A stretch of 12,834 nucleotides of DNA from Candidatus Kapaibacterium sp. (GTDB taxonomy: Bacteria; Bacteroidota; Ignavibacteria; Kapaibacteriales; UBA961). The notes beneath the pieces are model-generated. The model ran no database searches and had not been told where the DNA came from. It worked only from the letters and a program-made list of their open reading frames with translations. Every line of letters begins with the position of its first letter. Position 1 is the stretch's first letter. Of this stretch, positions 1 to 8,208 are shown piece by piece. The stretch is taken from contig JALRHN010000046.1 of NCBI GenBank assembly GCA_023259575.1, positions 1 to 12,834 of the forward strand, written 5' to 3'. The position numbers and the translations under genes are program-made.

Positions 1-399
1 ATTATTACTGCAAGTTGTTTTATTGCAGGATTAGATTCTGTTGGAATTCTTAAGAATATTGTCACTTTGGTTTCAGAAACTGGTGCTATTTCAAAAATAT
101 TTTCTGGATTTGCAACATTTTCTATGGCGCTTTTATCTGGTTCTGGAACTGCACCAAGTGTTGCTTTTTCTCAAAGTGTTTTACCTTCCATTAAGATTTT
201 TGATAGTGTAGCAGCAATAGATTTAGGCATAATTGGCGCAATTGGCGCAACACTTGGACGAACAATGTCTCCCGCGGCAGCAGTAATAATATATGCATCT
301 ACTATCATTGGCTTTAGTCCAATCGATATCGTTAAAAGAACATCAATACCTGTCATTATTGCCATGATAATGGTTCTAGTATTTTTTATTGTAAAATGA
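1..399 (+). CDS. DcuC-type C4-dicarboxylate transporter, C-terminal part (5' end outside window)
   Basis: The frame is open from the first base, so this is the last 132 residues of a longer protein; the TTG at 67 is internal. The fragment is strongly hydrophobic with several membrane-spanning stretches. It contains a small-residue segment (LLSGSGTAPSVAFSQ) followed by GATLGRTMSPAAAVIIYAS and IVKRTSIPVI, the pattern I associate with the C-terminal end of DcuC-family inner-membrane carriers, which exchange or export succinate, fumarate and related C4-dicarboxylates. It ends on a charged residue right after the last helix, as expected for a complete C-terminus. The next gene begins 68 nt downstream with no strong terminator between them; only a 4-bp GCTT/AAGC stem at 408-421 is present. 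The family call is by motif memory, and a related ion-transporter-superfamily carrier is possible. Confidence 0.7.
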   Translation: MITASCFIAGLDSVGILKNIVTLVSETGAISKIFSGFATFSMALLSGSGTAPSVAFSQSVLPSIKIFDSVAAIDLGIIGAIGATLGRTMSPAAAVIIYASTIIGFSPIDIVKRTSIPVIIAMIMVLVFFIVK

Positions 400-467
400 T
401 GTAACTTGCTTTAGATTAAGCTTTTATTGTTTTATCTAGATGAGATATTAGAATTCTTGTTCCACTT

Positions 468-2111
468 ATGTTGAAATTTGCTATGAATCGTAGATCACTT
501 TTAACACTCAAAAAAGACATACAAAATCAGCATCGAATACCTTTAACACAACAAGGTAATCCTGAACATCTTCAAAGAACTACCGCTGGGCTAGAGCAAT
601 ATATTCCATCTAGTTTAGAACCTTGGAATTATGAAAGGGCTGCACATGTACTTAGACGCTCATCAATTGCGCCAACAAACAAAGACATTCTTGATGCAGT
701 TTCAAAAGGTTTTGAATCTACAATCGATATGATTTTTAAACCATTTTCTGTTGATATCTCAGAGATTTCTCCTTGGTGTGATGAAGATCCTCAAATAAAA
801 CCGATTGCCCCTAAAACTTTACAAAATATTTTAGATGAAAGAATTCAAAGAAGAGAAATAATAAGTAGATGGTACCTTAAAGTAATTGGCACTTCTAAGA
901 TTTCAATTCAGGAAAGAATGGTTGCTTTTTGGCATAATCATTTTGTTAGTGAATTTGATGTAGTTGATATTCCTCAGTGGATGTATATACAAAATCAATT
1001 ATTCAGAAAGAATTGTTTAGGGAATTTTAAAAGCTTTGTTCAAGATGTAACTATTGATCCAGCGATGTTGATATATCTAGATGGATATAAGAATAAAAAA
1101 ATTGGAAATACTAAACAGATCAATGAAAATTATGCCCGCGAATTAATGGAGTTATTTACCTGCGGTGTTCTTGATTGGAATAATAATCCAAATTATTCTG
1201 AAAATGATGTATTAGAAGCTGCTAGATCTTTAAGTGGTTGGACAATTAGCCCAAGTACTCATCCAGATGCAACAGAAAGAAGTTCTAGAGTTGGTAGGTC
1301 TGGATTATTCTTACAAACTAATTGGGATTCAGGATCTAAAACATTTATGGGGAAAACAGGTAATTGGCGGTATACTGATATTATAACAATATTATTTTCA
1401 GAAAGGTCTGATCAAATCGCTTTATATATCTGCGAAAAAATATACCGCGCATTTGTCTATGATATTCCTGATAGAGTAATAATCAGAGCATTAGCAGATG
1501 ATTTTAAGAAGGATTGGGAAATCAAACCAATGTTGATGAGACTATTAAAAAGTGCTCATTTTTTTGACAAAGTGAATATTGGAGCCATGTACAAAAGTCC
1601 TGTTGATTATATACTTGGCAGTCTACATATGATGAATATCACTCATATTCCTGATTTTGCTTTAAATGAAATGTCCAGATTTAATCGTGATGTTTTTAAT
1701 CGTCTGTCTTCTCTTGGTCAAGAAATTTTCAATCCTCCAAATGTAAAAGGTTGGCCCGGTGGAAGGACATGGGTGAGTACTTCTACAATATCTCAAAGAC
1801 ATAAATTTATGATCGATATCATTAATGGAACTATCTCATTCAATAAATTAAAGTATTATGATTTTGATCCAATTGTGTTTGCAAAATCATTTCCAGACCC
1901 CACTAATCCTCGTACTTTGTGCACAGATATATGTAATGCAATGTTAAATACCGCGCCTTCTGAAAAAGAATTTCAAATGCTATTAGATACAATGCTAGAC
2001 GGTGCAAAAGAATATGAATGGACAATAGATGATCCAAATTTTAAAGCTGATATAAAACTGAAAAAATTTCTTATTGAAGTTGCAAAACTTGCTAAATATC
2101 AATTGTATTAA
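468..2111 (+). CDS. DUF1800 family protein
   Basis: This 547-residue protein has the DUF1800 hallmarks: WHNHF at 155-159, NENYARELMELF at 219-230, an SENDVLEAARSLSGW stretch at about 244-258, and GQEIFNPPNVKGWPGG at 417-432. The biochemical function of the family is unknown. Its genes almost always sit next to a DUF1501 gene, as here: the DUF1501 start is 15 nt downstream, so the two are very probably co-transcribed. Starts at 468 and 483 are both possible. The second gives an N-terminus beginning MNRRSLLTLKK, a twin-arginine-like motif, but no hydrophobic segment follows and no other signal peptide is visible. If the protein works outside the cytoplasm it must be exported with a partner; this is inference. 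No Shine-Dalgarno sequence and no convincing promoter is seen in the 68-nt gap upstream. Confidence 0.92.
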   Translation: MLKFAMNRRSLLTLKKDIQNQHRIPLTQQGNPEHLQRTTAGLEQYIPSSLEPWNYERAAHVLRRSSIAPTNKDILDAVSKGFESTIDMIFKPFSVDISEISPWCDEDPQIKPIAPKTLQNILDERIQRREIISRWYLKVIGTSKISIQERMVAFWHNHFVSEFDVVDIPQWMYIQNQLFRKNCLGNFKSFVQDVTIDPAMLIYLDGYKNKKIGNTKQINENYARELMELFTCGVLDWNNNPNYSENDVLEAARSLSGWTISPSTHPDATERSSRVGRSGLFLQTNWDSGSKTFMGKTGNWRYTDIITILFSERSDQIALYICEKIYRAFVYDIPDRVIIRALADDFKKDWEIKPMLMRLLKSAHFFDKVNIGAMYKSPVDYILGSLHMMNITHIPDFALNEMSRFNRDVFNRLSSLGQEIFNPPNVKGWPGGRTWVSTSTISQRHKFMIDIINGTISFNKLKYYDFDPIVFAKSFPDPTNPRTLCTDICNAMLNTAPSEKEFQMLLDTMLDGAKEYEWTIDDPNFKADIKLKKFLIEVAKLAKYQLY

Positions 2112-2126
2112 TCTGGGAAACTTATC

Positions 2127-3665
2127 ATGAAACGCAGAATCTTTTTACAAAAACTAGCTGCTTCAGGAATCATACTTCCAGTTACTATGGGGTTTCCTAG
2201 ATTAAGGGCTTATGCTAAAGTTCCTGAAGGCTCTCAATTCATGCAATTAGCTGCTATGAATTCAGATAAAATTACAATTCTAATACGTTTAGCTGGTGGA
2301 AATGATGGCCTTAATACCGTAGTTCCCTATACAAATAGTGAATATTATAAATTAAGACAATCAGGCGAGGTCTTTATTAAGCCAGAAGAAGTGCTACCTT
2401 TAAAAGGGTCATCGACAATGGGACTTCATCCTGCTTTAGCACCTCTTCAAACATTATACAATGAAAACAAAGTAGCTATCATTCAAAATGTTGGATATCC
2501 AAATCAAAATTTCTCTCATTTTAGATCTACAGATATTTGGCTTTCTGGAACTGATGCAAATGTATATGAATCAAGTGGTTGGTATGGTCGTTTTCTAGAA
2601 GAAGTATATCCAGATTACCCAGAAGTTTTACCTAAAGATCCATTTGCCATTGAATTAGGGACATATTTAAGCTCTACTTTAATTGGAAGACATAATAATA
2701 TGGGTATTGCTGTTGGAAGCTTAGATTATGTTCCAGGACAACCCGATGAGGATATTCTTGCTAATACAAATGCAGGAATAGAAGAACTATATGTTCGTGA
2801 TATCATAAAGCAAACAAATTTATTCTCAAATAGTATAATACAAGCTGCAACAAAACAAACAACCAATAAAGTACAGTATCCTTCCAATAATGCTCTTGCA
2901 AATGGCTTATCCGCTATCTCTAGAATAATTATGGGTGGATTACAAACACAAATGTATATCGTAAATATAGGCGGTTATGATACTCATAATAATCAATTAA
3001 CACAGCATGCAGCTTTACATAAATTAGTGGCAGATGCTGTTCTGGCATTTCAAAGAGATCTAGAAGCTTTTGGGATTGATAAGAAAGTATGTATCATGAC
3101 AATAAGCGAATTTGGTAGAAGGGCAAATTCAAATGGGGCTGGTACGGATCATGGTTCAGCAGCCCCAATGTTTGTTATTGGTTCTGGAGTAAATGGCTCT
3201 ATTATTGGCTCAGATCCAAATTTAAATTATTTAGAAGGCGCTGGAAATATAAAAATGGAATTTGATTTCAGGCAAGTATATGCATCTTTATTAGGACAAT
3301 GGTATAATGCTAAAGAGTCACAATATATTCCATCGGCTCTTCCTAGAGCATTTGCTCAATTACCAATATTTAAGTCTACAGGGACAGGCATTCAGGATAC
3401 GGTCTTTTCTTCTTTGATTGTTGGTCAAAATTATCCAAATCCTGCATCTACTAAAACTATCATACCGATAAGTGGAGTATCATTTGGTACAGAAGCACAG
3501 TTTATCCTTGCAACTTTAGAAGGCAGAACTATTCATACTGAAAAAATATTGCCAGGAAATGAATCGATTACTGTTGATATTAGCAATGTACCGCCAGGTT
3601 CTTATTCATATATTGTTAAGTATGGACAATCTCGATATGTAGGAACAATGTTAGTACATCGCTAA
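2127..3665 (+). CDS. DUF1501 family secreted protein with Tat signal and T9SS type A sorting domain
   Basis: This 512-residue protein has three parts. Residues 1-30 are a twin-arginine signal (KRRIFLQKLA, then an uncharged stretch AASGIILPVTMGF). Residues about 48-415 are the DUF1501 domain, a member of the alkaline-phosphatase-like superfamily, with GGNDG at 57-61, GGYDTH at 282-287, SEFGRR at 327-332 and GTDHG at 339-343. The last roughly 85 residues are a type A sorting domain: NYPNP at 435-439, PPGSYSYIVKYG near 484-495 and a basic terminus ending VHR. The protein therefore looks exported folded through Tat and then moved across the outer membrane by T9SS to the surface or medium. The substrate is unknown; the Asp/His motifs suggest a metal-dependent hydrolase but do not prove it. 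It forms an operon with the DUF1800 gene and is followed by a strong terminator. Confidence 0.94.
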   Translation: MKRRIFLQKLAASGIILPVTMGFPRLRAYAKVPEGSQFMQLAAMNSDKITILIRLAGGNDGLNTVVPYTNSEYYKLRQSGEVFIKPEEVLPLKGSSTMGLHPALAPLQTLYNENKVAIIQNVGYPNQNFSHFRSTDIWLSGTDANVYESSGWYGRFLEEVYPDYPEVLPKDPFAIELGTYLSSTLIGRHNNMGIAVGSLDYVPGQPDEDILANTNAGIEELYVRDIIKQTNLFSNSIIQAATKQTTNKVQYPSNNALANGLSAISRIIMGGLQTQMYIVNIGGYDTHNNQLTQHAALHKLVADAVLAFQRDLEAFGIDKKVCIMTISEFGRRANSNGAGTDHGSAAPMFVIGSGVNGSIIGSDPNLNYLEGAGNIKMEFDFRQVYASLLGQWYNAKESQYIPSALPRAFAQLPIFKSTGTGIQDTVFSSLIVGQNYPNPASTKTIIPISGVSFGTEAQFILATLEGRTIHTEKILPGNESITVDISNVPPGSYSYIVKYGQSRYVGTMLVHR

Positions 3666-3710
3666 TTTGGTTCTAAACCTTATATTTTTATTGATATTTT
3701 ATGAATTCAA

Positions 3711-3738
3711 GCCGACTTAAATGAAGTCGGCTTTTTTT
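3711..3738 (+). terminator. Rho-independent terminator of the DUF1800-DUF1501 operon
   Basis: A perfect 8-bp stem, GCCGACTT (3711-3718) and AAGTCGGC (3724-3731), encloses a 5-nt loop and is followed by seven T residues (3732-3738). It begins 45 nt after the DUF1501 stop. Confidence 0.93.
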
Positions 3739-3763
3739 GTTGAACTAACAGTATGTATTTTTG
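3736..3763 (+). promoter_or_regulatory. Candidate Bacteroidota-type promoter for gcvP
   Basis: TATTTTTG at 3756-3763 matches the -7 consensus TAnnTTTG exactly. A TTTG at 3736-3739 lies 16 nt upstream, shorter than the usual spacing of about 19-21 nt. That TTTG is the end of the preceding terminator's T tract. Transcription would start near 3768 and give a leader of roughly 50 nt before the gcvP ATG, too short for a glycine riboswitch. Confidence 0.55.
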
Positions 3764-3821
3764 TGTTATAAGAGTGTACATTTCTATTAAAACATCTTTT
3801 TTCATCACATAGATTATCTTC

Positions 3822-6716
3822 ATGAATCCTATTTTGCGTGTTAATGATCGCTTTGAAGACCGACATATTGGTCCACGTTCTCATGAAATTTCTCATATGC
3901 TTACAACAGTTGGAGCAACAAGTATAGATGAATTAATTCATCAAACTGTTCCAGCAAATATAGCATTGAAGACTCAACTTACATTACCAGAACCACTTAC
4001 TGAAACAGAAGTTCTTGCTAGATTAAAAACAATAGCACAAAAAAATACTCGGAAGCGTTCTTTTATTGGAATGGGTTATTATGGTTGTATAACACCCACA
4101 GTAATCCTTAGAAATATTCTTGAAAATCCAGGTTGGTATACTCAGTATACTCCATATCAAGCTGAAATTGCACAAGGAAGATTAGAATCTTTATTGAATT
4201 TTCAGACAATGATTATTGATTTGACTGGAATGGAGATTGCAAATGCTTCTTTATTAGATGAAGCTACAGCTGCCGCAGAGTCTATGCATTTAATGCATGC
4301 TTCCAGAACAAAACTTGCTTCAGACAATAATGCCCATACTTTGTTTGTTTCTGATACGTGTTTTCCTCAAACAATCGAATTACTTCAAACAAGGGCAGAA
4401 CCTTTGGGTATTCATATTCTCATTGGTGATTGGAAATCTGTACAGTGGGACGGCTCTATTTTTGGTGCAGTTATTCAATATCCAAGTGGAAATGGATCAA
4501 TAGAAGATTATAGCGCCTTTTGCTCCAAAGCACATGAACACGGCGCATTAGTGGCCTGTGCAAGTGATTTATTGAGCTTAACTTTACTGAAACCACCAGG
4601 AGAATTTGGTGCTGATGTAGTATTCGGTTCTGCTCAAAGATTCGGTGTCCCTATGGGTTATGGTGGACCACATGCCGCATATTTTGCTACAAAAGAAGAA
4701 TTCAAACGCCAAATGCCAGGAAGAATCATTGGCGTATCTATCGATGCACATGGAAGTGTAGCTTTAAGAATGGCTCTACAAACTAGAGAGCAACATATCA
4801 GACGTGAAAAAGCTACAAGTAATATTTGTACCGCTCAAGCTTTGCTTGCTAATATGGCAGCAATGTATGCAGTGTATCATGGTCCTAGCGGGCTAAAAGC
4901 AATTGCCGAAAGAGTTCATGGAATGACTTCTGTATTATCTTCAGCACTTCAATTTCTAGGATATTCATTATTAGATACAACATTCTTTGATACAATTGGG
5001 ATATCAGTAGATACATCTGTAAAACAATCAATTATATCCAAATGCTCTGATATAAATCTCCGAATCCAAGATTCATGGTTGGGAATTTCTTGTGATGAAA
5101 CAACTACCTTAGCAGATATTCAATGCATAGTAGACATATTTGCTGCTGCTCAAGGTAAAGATTCAGTTGATATTAATCAGTTTACAGAAAACTTAATCTC
5201 AGGAATCCCTTCTCAGGCTTTAAGAACATCATCATATCTCACACATCCAATTTTTAATTCATATCATTCCGAACATGATATACTTAGATATATGAAGTCT
5301 TTAGAAAATAAAGACTTATCCATGGTTCACTCTATGATTGCGCTTGGTTCTTGTACAATGAAACTTAATGCAACCACAGAAATGATTCCAGTAACATGGC
5401 CTGAATTTGGTGATTTGCATCCATTTGCACCTCTAGACCAAACATCAGGCTATCAAGAGATTTTTAGCACTCTAGAAGCATGGCTATGTGAGATTACAGG
5501 CTTTGATGCAATGAGTTTACAGCCAAATGCAGGAGCCCAAGGAGAATATGCAGGCCTGATGGTTATTAGAGCATATCACAATAGTCGCGGAGATCATCAT
5601 CGTACGATAGCTTTAATTCCATCATCTGCTCATGGAACAAATCCAGCAAGTGCAGTAATGGCCGGCATGCAGGTTGTAGTAGTTAAATGTGACGAATTAG
5701 GTAATATTGATATGAATGATTTAACACTTAAGGCAAATCAATATTCAGAAAATTTATCTGCATTAATGGTTACATATCCATCCACTCATGGGGTTTTTGA
5801 AGAATCCATAACCGAAATTTGCGAGATTATTCATAGCCATGGTGGACAAGTCTATATGGACGGTGCCAATATGAATGCTCAAGTAGGACTAACAAGTCCT
5901 CGTAATATTGGTGCTGATGTTTGCCACTTAAATCTTCATAAAACATTTTGCATTCCTCATGGTGGAGGTGGGCCAGGTATGGGACCAATTGGCGTAAGAA
6001 GTCATTTAGCTCCATTTTTACCATCACATTCTATTGTTAAAACTGGCGGTGAATCAGGCATATCTGCTATTTCAGCAGCACCTTGGGGCAGTGCTAGTAT
6101 CTTATTGATTTCTTGGACATATATCGCCATGATGGGTAGCAAAGGATTAACAAATGCTACAAAAATCGCCATCTTAAATGCCAATTATATCAAAGCAAGG
6201 TTAGAACCACATTTTCCTATACTATATGTAGGTAAAAATGGACGAGTAGCTCATGAAATGATAGTAGACATGCGAGGTTTCAAACAAACAGCTAATATCG
6301 AAGTTGAAGATATTGCAAAGCGCTTAATGGATTATGGTTTTCATGCGCCTACTGTATCTTTTCCTGTGCCTGGAACTGTTATGATAGAACCAACAGAAAG
6401 CGAACCTTTAAGCGAATTAGATAGATTTTGTGATGCTTTAATAGAAATCAGAAAAGAAATTGCAGAAATAGAACAAGGAAATGCAGATAAAGCAAATAAT
6501 GTTTTAAAACATGCTCCCCATACTTCTCATATTGTAATTTCTGATACTTGGGATAGACCATATTCTCGACAAAAAGCAGCATATCCATTGCCATTTGTTA
6601 GAGATCACAAATTCTGGCCAACTATAGGACGCATCAATAATACATATGGAGACAGAACGCTTATTTGTTCATGTCCTCCTTTAGAAAGCTATGAAATTGA
6701 ACAAGCATCTTCATAA
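3822..6716 (+). CDS. gcvP: Glycine dehydrogenase (decarboxylating), P protein of the glycine cleavage system
   Basis: GcvP is the PLP enzyme that decarboxylates glycine and passes the aminomethyl group to the lipoyl arm of the H protein. At 964 residues it is the fused single-chain form (E. coli about 957), not the split GcvPA/GcvPB. Visible hallmarks are RHIGP at 14-18, the YTPYQAEIAQGRLESLLNFQ segment in the N-terminal half, ALGSCTMKLNATTEMIP opening the catalytic half, and the PLP site LNLHKTFCIPHGGGGPG with Lys707 as the Schiff-base lysine. Both halves appear intact with no frameshift. The gene stands alone between two terminators; gcvT, gcvH and lpd are not in the window, so the rest of the complex must be encoded elsewhere. 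The ATG follows an AT-rich leader without a Shine-Dalgarno sequence. Confidence 0.98.
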   Translation: MNPILRVNDRFEDRHIGPRSHEISHMLTTVGATSIDELIHQTVPANIALKTQLTLPEPLTETEVLARLKTIAQKNTRKRSFIGMGYYGCITPTVILRNILENPGWYTQYTPYQAEIAQGRLESLLNFQTMIIDLTGMEIANASLLDEATAAAESMHLMHASRTKLASDNNAHTLFVSDTCFPQTIELLQTRAEPLGIHILIGDWKSVQWDGSIFGAVIQYPSGNGSIEDYSAFCSKAHEHGALVACASDLLSLTLLKPPGEFGADVVFGSAQRFGVPMGYGGPHAAYFATKEEFKRQMPGRIIGVSIDAHGSVALRMALQTREQHIRREKATSNICTAQALLANMAAMYAVYHGPSGLKAIAERVHGMTSVLSSALQFLGYSLLDTTFFDTIGISVDTSVKQSIISKCSDINLRIQDSWLGISCDETTTLADIQCIVDIFAAAQGKDSVDINQFTENLISGIPSQALRTSSYLTHPIFNSYHSEHDILRYMKSLENKDLSMVHSMIALGSCTMKLNATTEMIPVTWPEFGDLHPFAPLDQTSGYQEIFSTLEAWLCEITGFDAMSLQPNAGAQGEYAGLMVIRAYHNSRGDHHRTIALIPSSAHGTNPASAVMAGMQVVVVKCDELGNIDMNDLTLKANQYSENLSALMVTYPSTHGVFEESITEICEIIHSHGGQVYMDGANMNAQVGLTSPRNIGADVCHLNLHKTFCIPHGGGGPGMGPIGVRSHLAPFLPSHSIVKTGGESGISAISAAPWGSASILLISWTYIAMMGSKGLTNATKIAILNANYIKARLEPHFPILYVGKNGRVAHEMIVDMRGFKQTANIEVEDIAKRLMDYGFHAPTVSFPVPGTVMIEPTESEPLSELDRFCDALIEIRKEIAEIEQGNADKANNVLKHAPHTSHIVISDTWDRPYSRQKAAYPLPFVRDHKFWPTIGRINNTYGDRTLICSCPPLESYEIEQASS

Positions 6717-6723
6717 ATGTATC

Positions 6724-6755
6724 ATGCCCTAATTGATTGATTAGGGCATTTTTTT
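6724..6755 (+). terminator. Rho-independent terminator of gcvP
   Basis: A perfect 9-bp stem, TGCCCTAAT (6725-6733) and ATTAGGGCA (6740-6748), has a 6-nt loop, can be extended by one A-T pair, and ends in seven T residues (6749-6755). It lies 8 nt after the gcvP stop and only about 20 nt before the next start codon. Confidence 0.93.
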
Positions 6756-6775
6756 ATCTCTTTTAACATGAATGT

Positions 6776-7150
6776 ATGCCATTTAAAGGTAAAATAATTC
6801 TCATAACTGCTATTAGCCTGATTGGCTTAATAGCATCTAGTAAGATTATCATGATTTTTGCCATGAGTGGTCTATTAGATATTAAAAATATTGTTCTGCT
6901 GGTTTTATCAATTGCGCATTTTTATTTTTTATATGTTAAAAAATATAATGCTGCTCGATATTCATTTGGCTTTTTACTTCTTGCGCCCAGTGCATTAGCA
7001 TTAATCTTTTTTCCATATGCTCAGGGAATTACTAGCACGAATATATTACCACTTATTCTGAATATCATGTTAACTCATCTTGGTGTTCTACTGTTTCTAT
7101 CAAAAGATATCTCAGCATATATTAATGAACAAGTGCATGAACATTATTAA
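6776..7150 (+). CDS. Unrecognised small membrane protein with four predicted helices
   Basis: I do not recognise this 124-residue protein. It is almost entirely hydrophobic, with likely membrane segments at about 7-30, 37-54, 62-80 and 88-108. Short basic connections (VKKYNAAR at 54-61) lie after the second helix, and the C-terminal tail is soluble and charged (SKDISAYINEQVHEHY), ending in two His. No signal peptide beyond the first helix and no catalytic motif is visible. ATG 6776 is the first start after an in-frame TAA at 6764-6766. The gene starts about 20 nt after the gcvP terminator with no promoter match seen, and ends 9 nt before the oxidoreductase gene, so those two are probably one transcript. 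Base composition is like that of its neighbours. A real gene is likely because the frame is open and the protein composition is membrane-like. Confidence 0.75.
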   Translation: MPFKGKIILITAISLIGLIASSKIIMIFAMSGLLDIKNIVLLVLSIAHFYFLYVKKYNAARYSFGFLLLAPSALALIFFPYAQGITSTNILPLILNIMLTHLGVLLFLSKDISAYINEQVHEHY

Positions 7151-7159
7151 ATCAATATT

Positions 7160-8155
7160 ATGAAAGCAGTTCTTTTTACTGAAAAAGATGCACCAATTAG
7201 CGTTCAAGATGTACCATTGTCTAAATCTTCATCGGATGAAATCCTAGTTGCCTTATCCTCTAGTTCTTTAAATCATAGAGATTTATGGATTAGCAAAGGA
7301 CAATATGCCAAGATTGCATATCCAGTTATTCCTGGATCTGATGGAAGTGGTACTATTGCAGAAAGTTCTTCTTCCCAATTCCCGATTGGAATGAACGTTA
7401 TCATAAATCCGAATATTGATTGGGGTGAAAATAATGCTGTGCAATCTTCCAAATATTCAATTTTAGGGATGCCAAGCCAAGGGACAATGGCCGAATTCAT
7501 ATATATACCATCTGATAGAATACATTGTATACCGTCACATCTTTCAATGGAACAGGCTGCTGCTTTACCCTTGGCTGGATTAACAGCCTTTAGGGCTGTA
7601 AAAATGAAAGGAGCAATACAAAAAGGAGATACTGTACTAATTACAGGGATCGGTGGTGGTGTTGCTTTAATGGCATTGCAATTTGCTATTGCTTTAGGCG
7701 CACAAGTATATGTAAGTTCAAGCGATCCAGTTAAGATAGAAAAAGCAAAAAAGTTAGGTGCTATTGATGGAGTATTGTATAGTCAACCCAATTGGCACCA
7801 AACTCTTATGCAATTATGCCCACATGGATTTGATTGCATAATTGACAGTGCAGGCGGAGAGCATTGGAATACATTAACTCATATTGCTAAACCAGGTGGC
7901 AAGATTGTCTTTTATGGTGCTACAAAAGGTTCTGTACCCGAATTTATCTTGCAAAGGGTTTTTTGGAAACAATTAACTATTTGTGGATCTACTATGGGAA
8001 GTGATGCAGAATTTGAGTATATGCTAGATTTTATTCAGCAAAATCAGATCATACCAATCATAGATAGTATATTTTCATTAGACAATGCAGCTGATGCATT
8101 TACGCATATGGAATCAGGGAATCAATTCGGAAAAATTGTTTTACAACATTCTTAA
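7160..8155 (+). CDS. Zinc-free MDR-family NAD(P)H-dependent oxidoreductase (quinone oxidoreductase-like)
   Basis: This 331-residue medium-chain dehydrogenase/reductase has the usual two parts. The GroES-like N-terminal domain contains NHRDLWISKGQY (38-49) and PVIPGSDGSGTI (55-66). The Rossmann domain has TGIGGGVALMALQFA (162-176), AKKLGA (196-201) and FYGATKG (251-257). The catalytic zinc position near residue 38 reads S-L-N-H-R-D where zinc enzymes have Cys, and the four-cysteine structural zinc lobe is replaced by a Cys-free stretch around 83-103. It should therefore be a zinc-independent reductase of the quinone oxidoreductase or enoyl reductase kind. The substrate cannot be read from sequence. 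Annotation pipelines may label it 'zinc-binding dehydrogenase' or 'alcohol dehydrogenase', which would mislead. It follows the four-helix membrane protein by 9 nt and probably shares its transcript. Confidence 0.9.
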   Translation: MKAVLFTEKDAPISVQDVPLSKSSSDEILVALSSSSLNHRDLWISKGQYAKIAYPVIPGSDGSGTIAESSSSQFPIGMNVIINPNIDWGENNAVQSSKYSILGMPSQGTMAEFIYIPSDRIHCIPSHLSMEQAAALPLAGLTAFRAVKMKGAIQKGDTVLITGIGGGVALMALQFAIALGAQVYVSSSDPVKIEKAKKLGAIDGVLYSQPNWHQTLMQLCPHGFDCIIDSAGGEHWNTLTHIAKPGGKIVFYGATKGSVPEFILQRVFWKQLTICGSTMGSDAEFEYMLDFIQQNQIIPIIDSIFSLDNAADAFTHMESGNQFGKIVLQHS

Positions 8156-8160
8156 TATAT

Positions 8161-8197
8161 ACAAATCCTCATATTTGTTGATTTTTACTCTTTTTTT
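8161..8197 (+). terminator. Weak candidate terminator after the MDR gene
   Basis: An all-AT-rich 6-bp stem, ACAAAT (8161-8166) and ATTTGT (8173-8178), is followed by interrupted T tracts (8182-8186 and 8191-8197). The stem is weak and the second arm overlaps the -33 element proposed for feoA, so termination is uncertain. Confidence 0.3.
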
Positions 8198-8208
8198 ATG
8201 TAGATTTG
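8178..8208 (+). promoter_or_regulatory. Bacteroidota-type promoter of feoAB
   Basis: TAGATTTG at 8201-8208 matches the -7 consensus TAnnTTTG, and a TTG at 8178-8180 lies exactly 20 nt upstream. The predicted start is near 8213, giving a leader of about 40 nt before the GTG of feoA. Confidence 0.65.

Noticed and set aside
67..69. TTG as the start codon of the first gene
   Set aside because: The frame is open to base 1 and the upstream residues continue the membrane protein, so the gene is simply cut by the window edge.
408..425. Terminator after the DcuC-like gene
   Set aside because: Only a 4-bp stem (GCTT/AAGC) with an interrupted T stretch; too weak to call.
3764..3821. Glycine riboswitch upstream of gcvP
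   Set aside because: The leader from the predicted start is about 50 nt and shows no aptamer-like pairing; far too short for a glycine riboswitch.
5827..6184. Two minus-strand open frames inside gcvP
   Set aside because: Antisense to the conserved PLP-binding region; the composition (runs of His and Leu) reflects the complement of gcvP codons.
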